Assembly: GCA_900549715.1 (NCBI GenBank)
Contig: URPK01000002.1
Span: 179,362 to 243,361 of the forward strand
DNA length: 64,000 nt
DNA from: an uncultured Collinsella sp.
Lineage (GTDB): Bacteria > Actinomycetota > Coriobacteriia > Coriobacteriales > Coriobacteriaceae
Direction: 5' to 3'
The position numbers were made by a program, and so were the translations under genes. The notes beneath the pieces were generated by a model. That model searched no databases. It saw nothing but the letters and a program-made list of their open reading frames with translations, and was not told the DNA's origin. Shown in pieces: positions 42,244-51,125 of this stretch (the stretch's first letter is position 1; every line of letters starts with the position of its first letter).

Positions 42244-43434
42244 ATGAGTATCGTATTGTCACATACCACTGCAAAAGCGGTCTACCAAGCCGCGCATTCG
42301 GTGTCTGCGAAAGACATCGAGTCCTGCAGCCCTGCCGCAATTTACGGATCATGCCCCAGCGGAGCACTCCTCGACGCAGCCGCAGAATGGCTCGCCAAAC
42401 ATGATGTTGCCCGCGACGCAAACGATCCCCTCGAGGTAACGGTGTTTGATCGCAGGAACGCGCGCTACGCGATGAACTGTCAATGCCACGTTTCGTCAAA
42501 GCGATTCTCAAACTCACGCTTTATAGAGCTCGGAGAAGACATCTTCGTTGTTGGTGTTGAGCTTTGTGCACTTCAGGCCACCACCTATCTCCCTTTTCGC
42601 GAACTAGTGGAGTACTACTTTGAACTGTGCGGCGCTTATTCCCTAGGAACCGGCTCTTCAACCTCCTATACCGAGCGTTTCGCGCTTACCTCGACCGAGA
42701 GGCTAAAGCAGTTCTTTAATTCCATTACCAGATGTGACGGTTTGGCCCTTGCCCGAAAGTCGATTCAATGTGTACGCGATGGATGTCGGTCTCCCATGGA
42801 AACGGCCTTTGCCATGATGCTTACGTTGCCCAAAAGCGAAGGAGGGCTTGGCATTAAAGGAATTGAGACCGACTACGAGGTGAAGGTCACCGCCGCCGCA
42901 AAAAATCTCACGAGACGCAAAAAGTTCTTTATGGATGCATATCTGAAGAAATCTCGAACAGATATTGAATACAACGGGTTTTATCACGACGCTGAAGAAG
43001 ACCGCGCTATCGACGAGGAGCGCAAGAATGCGCTTGCGTCCATGGGGTACGGAATCATCACTGTCAGCCGTTATTCCTTTATGCATGCCAGCTCTTTCGT
43101 TAGGGTCATGGAGGCAATCCAGCGGAAAGAAGGCATACGCCCCTCGCGTCTGCCAAAAGACTTTCAAATCATGCAAGAGGACCTGAGACTGTTTGTGCTC
43201 AGACGGTTTATTGAGGAGAAGAAACGAATCCAGGAGGAGCTTCGCCAGGATTCCGAAGAGCGTCAACGAATCGACCTCGAAAAAGCAATGCTCGAAGGCA
43301 TCACATTGGACGATCCGACGATTAACAAGGCTCCGGCAATCGATGACATGCAGACTGTCGGACTCGACAGCCCATCACTCAACCAAACAAGCAGCTTCAC
43401 GCCCGAGGGCAGGGTCTTCGGGGCCGGAAACTAG
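42244..43434 (+). CDS. endonuclease-like protein, paralogue of 32954-34003
   Basis: A 396-residue protein of the same family as the one at 32954-34003. Shared blocks are FIELGEDIFVVGVELCALQ, YYFELCGAYSLG, RSPMETAFAMMLTLP and a C-terminal SRTDIEYNGFYHDAEED ... NALASMGYGIITV, a Vsr/DUF559-like nuclease pattern with Asp and Glu placed as in PD-(D/E)XK enzymes. About 100 charged residues follow the nuclease part (FIEEKKRIQEELRQDSEERQ), probably coiled coil. ATG 42244 has no ribosome-binding site, so it may be leaderless or start elsewhere. Composition is AT-richer than neighbours, which hints at transfer. Confidence 0.6.
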   Translation: MSIVLSHTTAKAVYQAAHSVSAKDIESCSPAAIYGSCPSGALLDAAAEWLAKHDVARDANDPLEVTVFDRRNARYAMNCQCHVSSKRFSNSRFIELGEDIFVVGVELCALQATTYLPFRELVEYYFELCGAYSLGTGSSTSYTERFALTSTERLKQFFNSITRCDGLALARKSIQCVRDGCRSPMETAFAMMLTLPKSEGGLGIKGIETDYEVKVTAAAKNLTRRKKFFMDAYLKKSRTDIEYNGFYHDAEEDRAIDEERKNALASMGYGIITVSRYSFMHASSFVRVMEAIQRKEGIRPSRLPKDFQIMQEDLRLFVLRRFIEEKKRIQEELRQDSEERQRIDLEKAMLEGITLDDPTINKAPAIDDMQTVGLDSPSLNQTSSFTPEGRVFGAGN

Positions 43435-43444
43435 GCTGACTAAC

Positions 43445-43697
43445 AAGGTGGGTACCCTAGCGACGTGCAAAATTGCGAGTATTCAGCAGAGTCGGTCCTC
43501 CAACAGCTGAAAGTTGATTCAAGTGAGAAGCAAAATCGCTATAGAACGGGAACGTTAGGCAACATTTGAGGAAGACCTTGTCTGTTTACCGCCCCTGGAT
43601 AACTCTTGAGCGGCTCTATTTGGCCTGGAATAGATTAACAGACCCCCTATAGTTGCAGAATACTCCATTTTTTGCACGGCACGAGGGTACCCACCTT
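43445..43697. mobile_element. MITE-like element with terminal inverted repeats
   Basis: The ends are inverted copies of about 44 bp: AAGGTGGGTACCCT ... CGTGCAAAA ... GAGTATTC.GCA at 43445 onward and the complement ending at 43697. The outer 14 bp match perfectly and about 80-85% of the arm matches overall. The 253-bp element has no coding frame I believe. No target duplication is visible. It lies between the nuclease-like gene and the metal-efflux promoter. Confidence 0.6.
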
Positions 43698-43777
43698 GGC
43701 ATCGGCAATCAAACCCGCTCAGCTCAGCCCCTCGCACGCTTTTTCCGATCATTTAATCGGCGAATTCCTAAACGTCA

Positions 43778-43840
43778 TTGACATATGAACATACGCTCAT
43801 ATAATCGGAACTAAGTTATATGAGCGCATGTTCATATGAA
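43778..43840 (+). promoter_or_regulatory. promoter with paired ArsR/SmtB operators
   Basis: TTGACA (43778-43783), a 16-base spacer and TATAAT (43800-43805). Operator 1, CATATGAACATACGCTCATATAA (in part, 43782-43804), fills the spacer. Operator 2 (43816-43838) is the reverse complement of operator 1 at 22 of 23 positions and lies past the start of transcription. Each is a roughly 12-2-12 imperfect palindrome typical of ArsR/SmtB sites. AAAGGATGTTGCA then leads to the regulator's ATG. Confidence 0.8.
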
Positions 43841-43851
43841 AGGATGTTGCA

Positions 43852-44220
43852 ATGAACGCACCCGTCGATGAAACAAAGGTCGACGTCGAGACCAGCATCG
43901 AGCCCGCAATCCCCACCACCTGCTCGCCCGAGGACCTTCCCGACGAGGAGCTTCTCTACGACCTCGCCGACCTGTTCAAGGTCTTCAGCGACACCACGCG
44001 CATCAAGATTCTCTATGCCCTCATGGGTCGCGAGCTCTGCGTGGCAGACATCGCCGAGGCGACCGCAACCTCGCAGTCGGCAGTATCGCACCAGCTGCGC
44101 ACGCTTAAGCAGTCGCACCTGGTCAAGTTCCGCCGCGACGGCCGCAACATCCTCTACTCGCTTGCCGACGATCACGTCTACACCATGCTCAACCAGGGCA
44201 TGAGCCATATCTGCGAATAG
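43852..44220 (+). CDS. ArsR/SmtB-family metal-sensing repressor
   Basis: A 122-residue winged-helix repressor. The recognition region is VADIAEATATSQSAVSHQLR (65-84). The C-terminal helix has D106-x-H108-x10-H119-x2-E122, the spacing of the alpha-5 zinc site of CzrA/SmtB with Glu in place of the last His. The CadC-type ELCVCD is ELCVAD, with only Cys63, so a CadC site is unlikely to be complete. It probably represses itself and the efflux genes until zinc-like metal binds. Its promoter holds two operators and a third precedes the ATPase. Confidence 0.88.
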   Translation: MNAPVDETKVDVETSIEPAIPTTCSPEDLPDEELLYDLADLFKVFSDTTRIKILYALMGRELCVADIAEATATSQSAVSHQLRTLKQSHLVKFRRDGRNILYSLADDHVYTMLNQGMSHICE

Positions 44221-44282
44221 CAACCAACCACGGTACCAGCGCGGCCTGCACCCAAGCCGCAAAACGGGGAAAGGAACCCACC

Positions 44283-44501
44283 ATGAAAAAGCAGTTTAAA
44301 CTCGACGAGATCGACTGCGCCAACTGCGCGCGCGAGCTTCAGGACGAGCTGGCCAAGCTCGAGGGCGTCAAATCCGTGTCCGTCAACTTTATGACCCAGA
44401 AGCTGACGCTCGAGGCTGATGACGCCGAATTCGACGAGGTCCTTGACCGCGTCGTGGAGTTCACCGCCGACGCCGAGCCGGACTGCGAGATCATTCTCTA
44501 G
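44283..44501 (+). CDS. stand-alone heavy-metal-associated (HMA) domain protein
   Basis: A 72-residue HMA-fold protein with the metal-binding DCANC motif (Cys12 and Cys15) and an Asp/Glu-rich second half. GGGGAAAGGAACCCACC precedes the ATG. It lies 62 bp after the repressor and 99 bp before the P-type ATPase, which lacks its own HMA domain, so this looks like the ATPase's metal-binding domain on a separate chain, or a metal chaperone for it. Confidence 0.88.
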   Translation: MKKQFKLDEIDCANCARELQDELAKLEGVKSVSVNFMTQKLTLEADDAEFDEVLDRVVEFTADAEPDCEIIL

Positions 44502-44556
44502 CCCAGGTTCACGCCAATCTTCAGGGCCGCGCTTGCCGCGGCCTTTGCTCGCGAAA

Positions 44557-44579
44557 TTATATGAGTGAGTGTTCATACA
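44557..44579 (+). promoter_or_regulatory. third ArsR/SmtB operator, before the P-type ATPase
   Basis: TTATATGAGTGAGTGTTCAT closely matches operator 2 (43816-43838). It suggests the ATPase has its own repressed promoter or a secondary control point inside the cluster. Confidence 0.7.
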
Positions 44580-44600
44580 TTCAAATGGGAGGTTTGAATC

Positions 44601-46553
44601 ATGGCAACCGCAGATCCCAAAAAGAAAAAGAAGAAGCGCAAGAAAAAAGAGTCGCTCGAGCATAAGCGCAACCGCATCCTGGTAGCGCTGGGCATTTTTG
44701 CCGTGGTGTACGCCCTCGATGAGCTCGGCACCCTCGCCGCCGCATTCGGCACTCCGGGCGACATCTACGCCAGCTTTGTGCTATTCCTCGTGCCGTTTTT
44801 GATTGCCGGCTACGACGTACTGCAAAAGGCATTTAACAACATCCGCCGCGGCAAGGCCTTCGACGAGAGTTTCCTTATGGCAGTCGCGACCATCGGCGCA
44901 TTTGCCATGGTGCTCTTCCCCAACACCAACCCGCACATGGCCGAAGGCGCCGCCGTCATGCTGTTCTACCAGGTCGGTGAGCTGTTCCAGGCATACGCCG
45001 TGGGCAAGAGTCGCAAGTCAATCAGTGCCATGATGGACATCGCGCCCGACTACGCTAACGTCGAGCAGACCGACGGCACGCTCGAGCAGGTCTTCCCCGA
45101 TGACATCACCGTCGGCACCGTCATCGTCGTCAAGCCCGGCGAGCGCGTGCCTATCGACGGAATCATCGTCGAGGGCGAAACCCAGCTCGACACCGCCGCG
45201 CTCACGGGCGAGTCGGTCCCCCGTCCGGCCAAAACCGGAGACGATATCATCAGCGGCTGCATCAACATGACGGGCCTCATCCACGTGCGCACCACTAAGC
45301 CATTTGGCGAATCCACCGTCGCGCGCGTCCTGGAGCTCGTAGAAAACGCCAGCGAAAAGAAGGCACGCACCGAAAACTTCATCACGCGCTTCGCCCGCGT
45401 CTACACTCCCGCCGTCACTGGCGCCGCCGCGGTACTCGCGCTCGGCGGCGGCCTGGTGACCGGCGCTTGGTCCGACTGGATCCTGCGCGGCCTGACCTTC
45501 CTCGTCGTCAGCTGCCCGTGCGCGCTGGTGATCAGCGTGCCGCTTAGCTTCTTTGGCGGTATCGGCGGCGCATCCAAGCTGGGCGTCCTCATCAAGGGTT
45601 CTAACTACCTCGAGACGCTCGCCGACGTGGACACCGTCGTCTTCGACAAGACCGGCACGCTCACCAACGGCACGTTCTCGGTCGTGGCAGTACACCCCGA
45701 AGCCGGCTATACCGAGCAATCGCTGCTTGAGGTCGCAGCCCTCGCTGAGTCATTCTCCGATCATCCCATCGCGCAGTCGGTGCGCGCCGCCTTCCAGGGC
45801 GAACTCGACCCCAAGCGCGTAAGCGACTCCACCAACGACGCGGGCCACGGCGTGACGGCAACCATCGACGGCAAGCCCGTTGTCGTCGGCAACGCCAAGA
45901 TGCTCGCCGCCACCGGCATCGAAGCACCCAATTGCGAGGTCGTCGGCACCATTCTCCACGTGCTGGTCGATGGCATCTATGCCGGCCATATCGTCATCGC
46001 CGACACCGTCAAGGCTGATGCCGAGCAAACGATTCGCGACCTGCACGCCACCGGTGTCAAGCGCACCGTCATGCTCACGGGCGACCGCGAGGAGGTTGCG
46101 GCGTCTGTGGCCAAGCAACTCGGTCTCGACGAGTTCCACGCGCAGCTGCTGCCGGGCGATAAGGTCGAGCGTGTTGAGGCGTTGCTTGCGAGCGAGAACG
46201 GCAAGGGCAAGCTCGCTTTTGTCGGCGACGGTATCAACGACGCACCCGTGCTTACCCGTGCCGATGTGGGCATCGCCATGGGCGCCATGGGCTCGGACGC
46301 CGCAATTGAGGCCGCCGACGTCGTGCTGATGGATGACAAGCCGTCCAACATCTCCCGCGCGATCCGCGTGGCGCGCAAAACCATGACGATTGTTTGGCAG
46401 AACATCATCTTTGCGCTGGGCATTAAGCTGCTGATTCTGGTGCTTGCGGCACTGGGCATCGCCAACATGTGGCTTGCCGTGTTCGGCGACGTAGGCGTGG
46501 CGATCATCGCCATCCTGAACGCCATGCGCGCGATGGGTGTCAAGAACCTGTAG
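44601..46553 (+). CDS. heavy-metal-translocating P-type ATPase (Zn/Cd/Pb type)
   Basis: A 650-residue P1B ATPase. In order: SCPCALVIS with the CPC metal site, the phosphorylation motif VFDKTGTLTNG near residue 348, SDHPIAQSV, and GDGINDAPVLTRADVGIA. CPC with this context fits Zn2+/Cd2+ export (ZntA/CadA group), in line with the alpha-5 zinc-type repressor. It has no N-terminal HMA domain; it starts with a Lys/Arg run (residues 7-17, KKKKKKRKKKE-like) before the first membrane segment. GGGAGGTTTGAATC precedes the ATG. Confidence 0.92.
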   Translation: MATADPKKKKKKRKKKESLEHKRNRILVALGIFAVVYALDELGTLAAAFGTPGDIYASFVLFLVPFLIAGYDVLQKAFNNIRRGKAFDESFLMAVATIGAFAMVLFPNTNPHMAEGAAVMLFYQVGELFQAYAVGKSRKSISAMMDIAPDYANVEQTDGTLEQVFPDDITVGTVIVVKPGERVPIDGIIVEGETQLDTAALTGESVPRPAKTGDDIISGCINMTGLIHVRTTKPFGESTVARVLELVENASEKKARTENFITRFARVYTPAVTGAAAVLALGGGLVTGAWSDWILRGLTFLVVSCPCALVISVPLSFFGGIGGASKLGVLIKGSNYLETLADVDTVVFDKTGTLTNGTFSVVAVHPEAGYTEQSLLEVAALAESFSDHPIAQSVRAAFQGELDPKRVSDSTNDAGHGVTATIDGKPVVVGNAKMLAATGIEAPNCEVVGTILHVLVDGIYAGHIVIADTVKADAEQTIRDLHATGVKRTVMLTGDREEVAASVAKQLGLDEFHAQLLPGDKVERVEALLASENGKGKLAFVGDGINDAPVLTRADVGIAMGAMGSDAAIEAADVVLMDDKPSNISRAIRVARKTMTIVWQNIIFALGIKLLILVLAALGIANMWLAVFGDVGVAIIAILNAMRAMGVKNL

Positions 46554-46569
46554 CACTCGTGGTCCCTCC

Positions 46570-46696
46570 GGCCGGGGTCGGGCTTGGTTTTGAAAACGTC
46601 CTCGCGCATGAGGCCCGTCTTTCCTGCTCCTGCGGAGCAACGGAAAGGCGGGCCTCGCGCTGCGGATTGTTTTCAAAATCAAGCCCGACCCCGGCC
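46570..46696. repeat. 127-bp near-complete inverted repeat
   Basis: GGCCGGGGTCGGGCTTG ... TTTTGAAAAC ... at 46570 pairs with GTTTTCAAAATCAAGCCC ... GACCCCGGCC ending at 46696, and GAGGCCCG...CTTTCC pairs with GGAAAG...CGGGCCTC around a TGCTCC-TGCGGAGCA tip. It lies 17 bp past the ATPase stop, so it could end that transcript, though it is far longer than a terminator needs to be. The rest to 46832 holds no gene I can support. Confidence 0.7.
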
Positions 46697-46832
46697 TGCA
46701 GTGACGTAGCTGGCAGTTCTTGGGCATCGCTTGCTGGCGGTGTTTCTTTGCTGAAATGGACTTGGCCGAAAAGGCCGCTGGTCCCGGTCGCTGGTTCGCG
46801 CCTTGCGCGAACTCCGCGCTACTGAGGATCTG

Positions 46833-47222
46833 TTAGGATTCCGAGGTTGAATCCGTCGCCTCGCCCCGGCCCAACATCGACCTCAACTTCTCGAAGCTCT
46901 CCTCGCTCAGGCAGTGCTCCATGTGGCAGCCCTCTTGCGACGCGACCTCAGCCGAAACACCCGCATCCTCCAGCAGCCCCACGAAAAAGCAGTGACGCTC
47001 CCACATTTGACGAGCGACCTCCAGCCCTCGCTCTGTTAGATGAACATCTCGTTTGCCCATTTCGACATAGCCGTTGCTTTCCAGCGTCGCCATGGCCTTG
47101 GAAACGCTTGCCTTGGTTACGCCCAGGTATTCGGCAACGTCAATCGATCGAACGATGCCTTGGTGCTTCGAGAGCACATAAATAGATTCGAGATAGTCTT
47201 CTCCGGATTCACGCAGGGCCAT
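46833..47222 (-). CDS. DtxR/MntR family metal-dependent regulator
   Basis: A 129-residue regulator of MntR length, without the SH3-like domain of DtxR/IdeR. The winged helix is IDVAEYLGVTKASVSKAMAT near residues 25-44, and the dimerisation part has Glu, His and Cys residues (EVASQEGCHMEHCLSEESFE) placed as in the MntR metal site. It would sense Mn2+ or Fe2+. AAAGGCGGCCC precedes the ATG. It converges on the zinc/cadmium ATPase but is not clearly part of that regulon. Confidence 0.85.
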   Translation of the reverse strand: MALRESGEDYLESIYVLSKHQGIVRSIDVAEYLGVTKASVSKAMATLESNGYVEMGKRDVHLTERGLEVARQMWERHCFFVGLLEDAGVSAEVASQEGCHMEHCLSEESFEKLRSMLGRGEATDSTSES

Positions 47223-47410
47223 GGGCCGCCTTTCGCGATGGCTTCTAGTTAGCCTTTGGATACTTTTGCTTGATTTACTTTACCGCAAAAGTTGCCCATG
47301 TCTTACTACTTTGTCTAAAAGTTAGCCGTGTTTCACAAAACGTGCGGGACGAAAACAAAATGAGGACGCCCCGCAAGGAGTGTCCCCAGGCGCCGGGTGC
47401 CGGCCCGCAG

Positions 47411-48181
47411 TTACATCAATCCAAAGTGTTTCGCGGCACTGTAGATGCCGTCGTCGTCCACGGCGGTCGTCACATAGGTCGCCGCAGCCTTCACCGTGTC
47501 CTGCGCGTTACCCATGGCCACACTCGTGCCCACGGCAGAAAACATCGACAGGTCGTTCTCGCCGTCGCCAAAGGCGATCGCCTCACTCGCGTCGACACCC
47601 AGGCGCTCCAGCGTCGCCGCCACGCCCAAGTCCTTACCGCCGTTGGCAGGGATAATATCGCAGAACAGATCGCACCAGCGCGTAGTGAGCGAATGCGACA
47701 CGGCATCGGTCACGATATGCTCGTCGGCCGGGTCCACAAAGGCGCAGAACTGGTAGACCGGTGCGTCAAAGGCGCGCTCAAACGGCTCCTCGTGGTAGAC
47801 GATTCCCGCGTTGCTACCGGCCGTCACCACGCGCTCGGACAGGCGGTTCACAAACGAATTCTCGCCCTGCATGCACAGCGAGTCGTAACGCCCCTGAGCC
47901 ACCTGGTCCACGATCACCGCAACATCGTCCGGATCGATCGGGCAGCTGCGGTAAACACCACTGGCATCAAAGCAATGCTGACCCGAAAGCGTAATGTACG
48001 CATCCCAGCCAAGGTCGAACAGCCAGTCCGGCATCTGGTAGGTCGGACGGCCCGTAGCGATCACGCACGCAATCCCCTGCTCGTGAAAGCTGTCGAGCAC
48101 CTGCTGCGCCGACGCCGGAATCCGGTGGGTCTTAAAGCTCAGCAGCGTGCCGTCGATATCGAAAAACGCGGCCCCGATCAT
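47411..48181 (-). CDS. Cof-type HAD hydrolase
   Basis: A 256-residue HAD-superfamily phosphatase of the Cof (IIB cap) type. The nucleophile motif FFDIDGTLLSF opens the protein, the Thr motif is VIATGRPTY, and the C-terminal acidic motif is AFGDGENDLSMF. Substrates of such enzymes are usually sugar phosphates or PLP-like compounds. Its ATG 48181 lies six bases after the stop of the upstream ABC-F gene, so both are on one transcript. Confidence 0.88.
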   Translation of the reverse strand: MIGAAFFDIDGTLLSFKTHRIPASAQQVLDSFHEQGIACVIATGRPTYQMPDWLFDLGWDAYITLSGQHCFDASGVYRSCPIDPDDVAVIVDQVAQGRYDSLCMQGENSFVNRLSERVVTAGSNAGIVYHEEPFERAFDAPVYQFCAFVDPADEHIVTDAVSHSLTTRWCDLFCDIIPANGGKDLGVAATLERLGVDASEAIAFGDGENDLSMFSAVGTSVAMGNAQDTVKAAATYVTTAVDDDGIYSAAKHFGLM

Positions 48182-48187
48182 CCTCGC

Positions 48188-50047
48188 CTACTCCTCGCCC
48201 TCGAGCTTTTCGCTCGCCTCGAGCCACGCCATCTCCAGCTCGTCCATGGCGGCGTGGGCCTCGTCGATCTTTGCCTGCTGCTCGCCCAGCGCCGTGTAGT
48301 TGGTGGGATCGACCTGGGCCATGGCGGCCTCGGCCTCCTCCACGCGAGCGCGCTGCGTCTCCATCTTGCGCTCGAGCGAACTCACCTCGCGGCGAAGCTT
48401 CTGGCGTTCGGCGTTGGAAAGGCCATTGGGCTGCCCGCTCGTCTTGGGCTTTTCGGCCGCAACCGCTGCGGCGCCGGTGTCGAACGTGCCGGTCTTGGCG
48501 CTCGGCGCGCCCACGGGCTCGCCCTCGGCGGTGGCGTTGCACAGGCGCAGGTACTGATCCACGCCGCCGGGCATATGCGTCAGGTGGCCGTCGAGCAGCG
48601 CCCACTGCTGGTCGGTCACGCGCTCCATGAGGAAACGGTCGTGCGTCACTAGGATCAGCGTGCCAGGCCAGCCGTCGAGCAGATCCTCGACAATCGCCAG
48701 CATGTCGGTATCGAGGTCGTTGCCGGGCTCGTCCAGGATGAGCACGTTGGGCTCGTCCAGGATTGTCAGCAGCAGCGACAGGCGACGGCGCTGGCCGCCC
48801 GAAAGATCGCCGATGCGGCTCCAGAGCTGCTGCGTCGTAAAGCCCAGACGCTCGCAGAGCTTCTCGGGCGAAGTCTCCTTGCCGTCGATGACGTAGTACT
48901 TCTTATAGTTGCTGAGCACCTCGCGGATCGTGTCGCCCATGTAGGGCTCGAGCTCTTCGAGCTGCTGCGACAGCACGCCAAAGCGCACCGTCTGGCCGAT
49001 CTTCACGCGGCCGCGCGTGGGCGCAATTTTGCCCTGGATCACGTCGAGCAAGGTCGACTTGCCGGCGCCATTTTCGCCCAAAAGACCATAGCGGTCGCCC
49101 GCGCCGATGAGCCAGGTCACATCGGAGAGAACCTGTTTGGACGTGCCATCGGCATCCGCATAGCCGGCGTCCACGTCGACCACATCGATAACCTGCTTGC
49201 CCAGGCGGCTCACGGCCAGGCGCTTGAGCTCCAGCTCGTCACGCACGGGCGGCACGTCGGCGATGAGCTCGCGAGCGGCCTCAACGCGAAACTTGGGCTT
49301 GGTGGAACGAGCCTGGGCGCCGCGGCTCAGCCACGCGAGCTCCTTGCGCGCCATGTTGCGGCGGCGCTCCTCGGTGACGGCGGCCATGCGGTCGCGCTCT
49401 ACGCGCTGAAGGATATATGCGGAGTAACCGCCCTCGAAAGGATCGACCTGGCCGTCGTGAACCTCCCACATGCTGGTGCAGACCTCGTCCAAGAACCAGC
49501 GGTCGTGCGTGACCACGAGCATGGCGCCCTGACCGTGCTGCCAGCGAGCCTTAAGATGGCGCGCGAGCCAGTTGATGGTACGCATGTCCAGGTGGTTGGT
49601 GGGCTCGTCGAGCATGAGCACGTCGTAGTCGCCGATCAGCAGGCGCGCGAGGTCCACGCGACGGCGCTGGCCGCCCGAGAGCTCGCCCACCGTGCCCTCC
49701 CAGGGCACATCGCTAATAAGACCGGCCAGGATCTGGCGCGTACGCGGGCTCGACGCCCACTCGTACTCGGGCGTGTCGCCCACAACGGCATGATGCACGG
49801 TGTCGGTATCGACCAGGTTGTCCTTTTGACCGAGCAGACCGATCGTGGTGCCGCGGCGATGTGTCACGCGTCCGTCGTCGGATTCCAGCGTTCCGGCGAG
49901 TACGCTCAGCAGCGTCGACTTGCCGTCGCCGTTTTTACCGACAATACCAATGCGGTCGCCCTCGCCCACGCCGAGCGTCACGCTATCGAAAATATGCTTG
50001 GTGGGAAACTCTAGGCTGACGGAATCGCATCCCAAAAGAATCGCCAT
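48188..50047 (-). CDS. uup: ABC-F family ATPase, Uup-like
   Basis: A 619-residue soluble protein with two ABC cassettes: Walker A GKNGDGKST near 39 with LSGGQRRRVDLARLL, and GENGAGKST near 345 with LSGGQRRRLSLLL. No membrane segments. A Pro/Lys linker and a C-terminal coiled coil (RREVSSLERKMETQRARVEE, about 545-619) match Uup, which acts on ribosomes and branched DNA intermediates. ATG 50047 follows AAGGAGCAGGGCAT; the frame is open further upstream without a site. Resistance-type ABC-F is less likely given the coiled-coil tail. Confidence 0.88.
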   Translation of the reverse strand: MAILLGCDSVSLEFPTKHIFDSVTLGVGEGDRIGIVGKNGDGKSTLLSVLAGTLESDDGRVTHRRGTTIGLLGQKDNLVDTDTVHHAVVGDTPEYEWASSPRTRQILAGLISDVPWEGTVGELSGGQRRRVDLARLLIGDYDVLMLDEPTNHLDMRTINWLARHLKARWQHGQGAMLVVTHDRWFLDEVCTSMWEVHDGQVDPFEGGYSAYILQRVERDRMAAVTEERRRNMARKELAWLSRGAQARSTKPKFRVEAARELIADVPPVRDELELKRLAVSRLGKQVIDVVDVDAGYADADGTSKQVLSDVTWLIGAGDRYGLLGENGAGKSTLLDVIQGKIAPTRGRVKIGQTVRFGVLSQQLEELEPYMGDTIREVLSNYKKYYVIDGKETSPEKLCERLGFTTQQLWSRIGDLSGGQRRRLSLLLTILDEPNVLILDEPGNDLDTDMLAIVEDLLDGWPGTLILVTHDRFLMERVTDQQWALLDGHLTHMPGGVDQYLRLCNATAEGEPVGAPSAKTGTFDTGAAAVAAEKPKTSGQPNGLSNAERQKLRREVSSLERKMETQRARVEEAEAAMAQVDPTNYTALGEQQAKIDEAHAAMDELEMAWLEASEKLEGEE

Positions 50048-50106
50048 ATGCCCTGCTCCTTCGTAGAAATTCAACGTTGTCCATGATAGCAGCGAGCCCC
50101 ACCCCA

Positions 50107-50142
50107 AACCACCACGAAGGTGCCTGTCCCCTTTGTGGTGGT
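50107..50142. repeat. ACCACCACAAAGG palindrome, copy 6
   Basis: AACCACCACGAAGG (50107-50120) with CCTTTGTGGTGGT (50130-50142), core TGCCTGTCC; one arm carries a G for A change. It lies downstream of left-facing pstB after a second terminator. Confidence 0.75.
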
Positions 50143-50157
50143 CGTTTCGGTCGCAGA

Positions 50158-50197
50158 GCAAAAAGGCGGGCCATCTCCCGCAAGAGATGACCCGCCT
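50158..50197 (-). terminator. terminator of the pst operon
   Basis: AGGCGGG...ATCTC with GAGAT...CCCGCCT (50164-50197); on the minus strand the stem is followed by TTTTTGC. It ends pstSCAB. Confidence 0.85.
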
Positions 50198-50252
50198 CTC
50201 CAATCAGTCCCGTGGCGACCGTGGCCGCCGCGGGCCTCAAGCATGTCCCGGA

Positions 50253-51121
<869 letters not shown>

Positions 51122-51125
<4 letters not shown>

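Noticed and set aside
43555..43752. A 65-codon left-facing open frame
   Set aside because: It lies mostly inside the MITE-like inverted repeat and has no ribosome-binding site.
48188..50047. Antibiotic-resistance ABC-F protein
   Set aside because: The C-terminal coiled coil and linker fit Uup better; nothing points to resistance.
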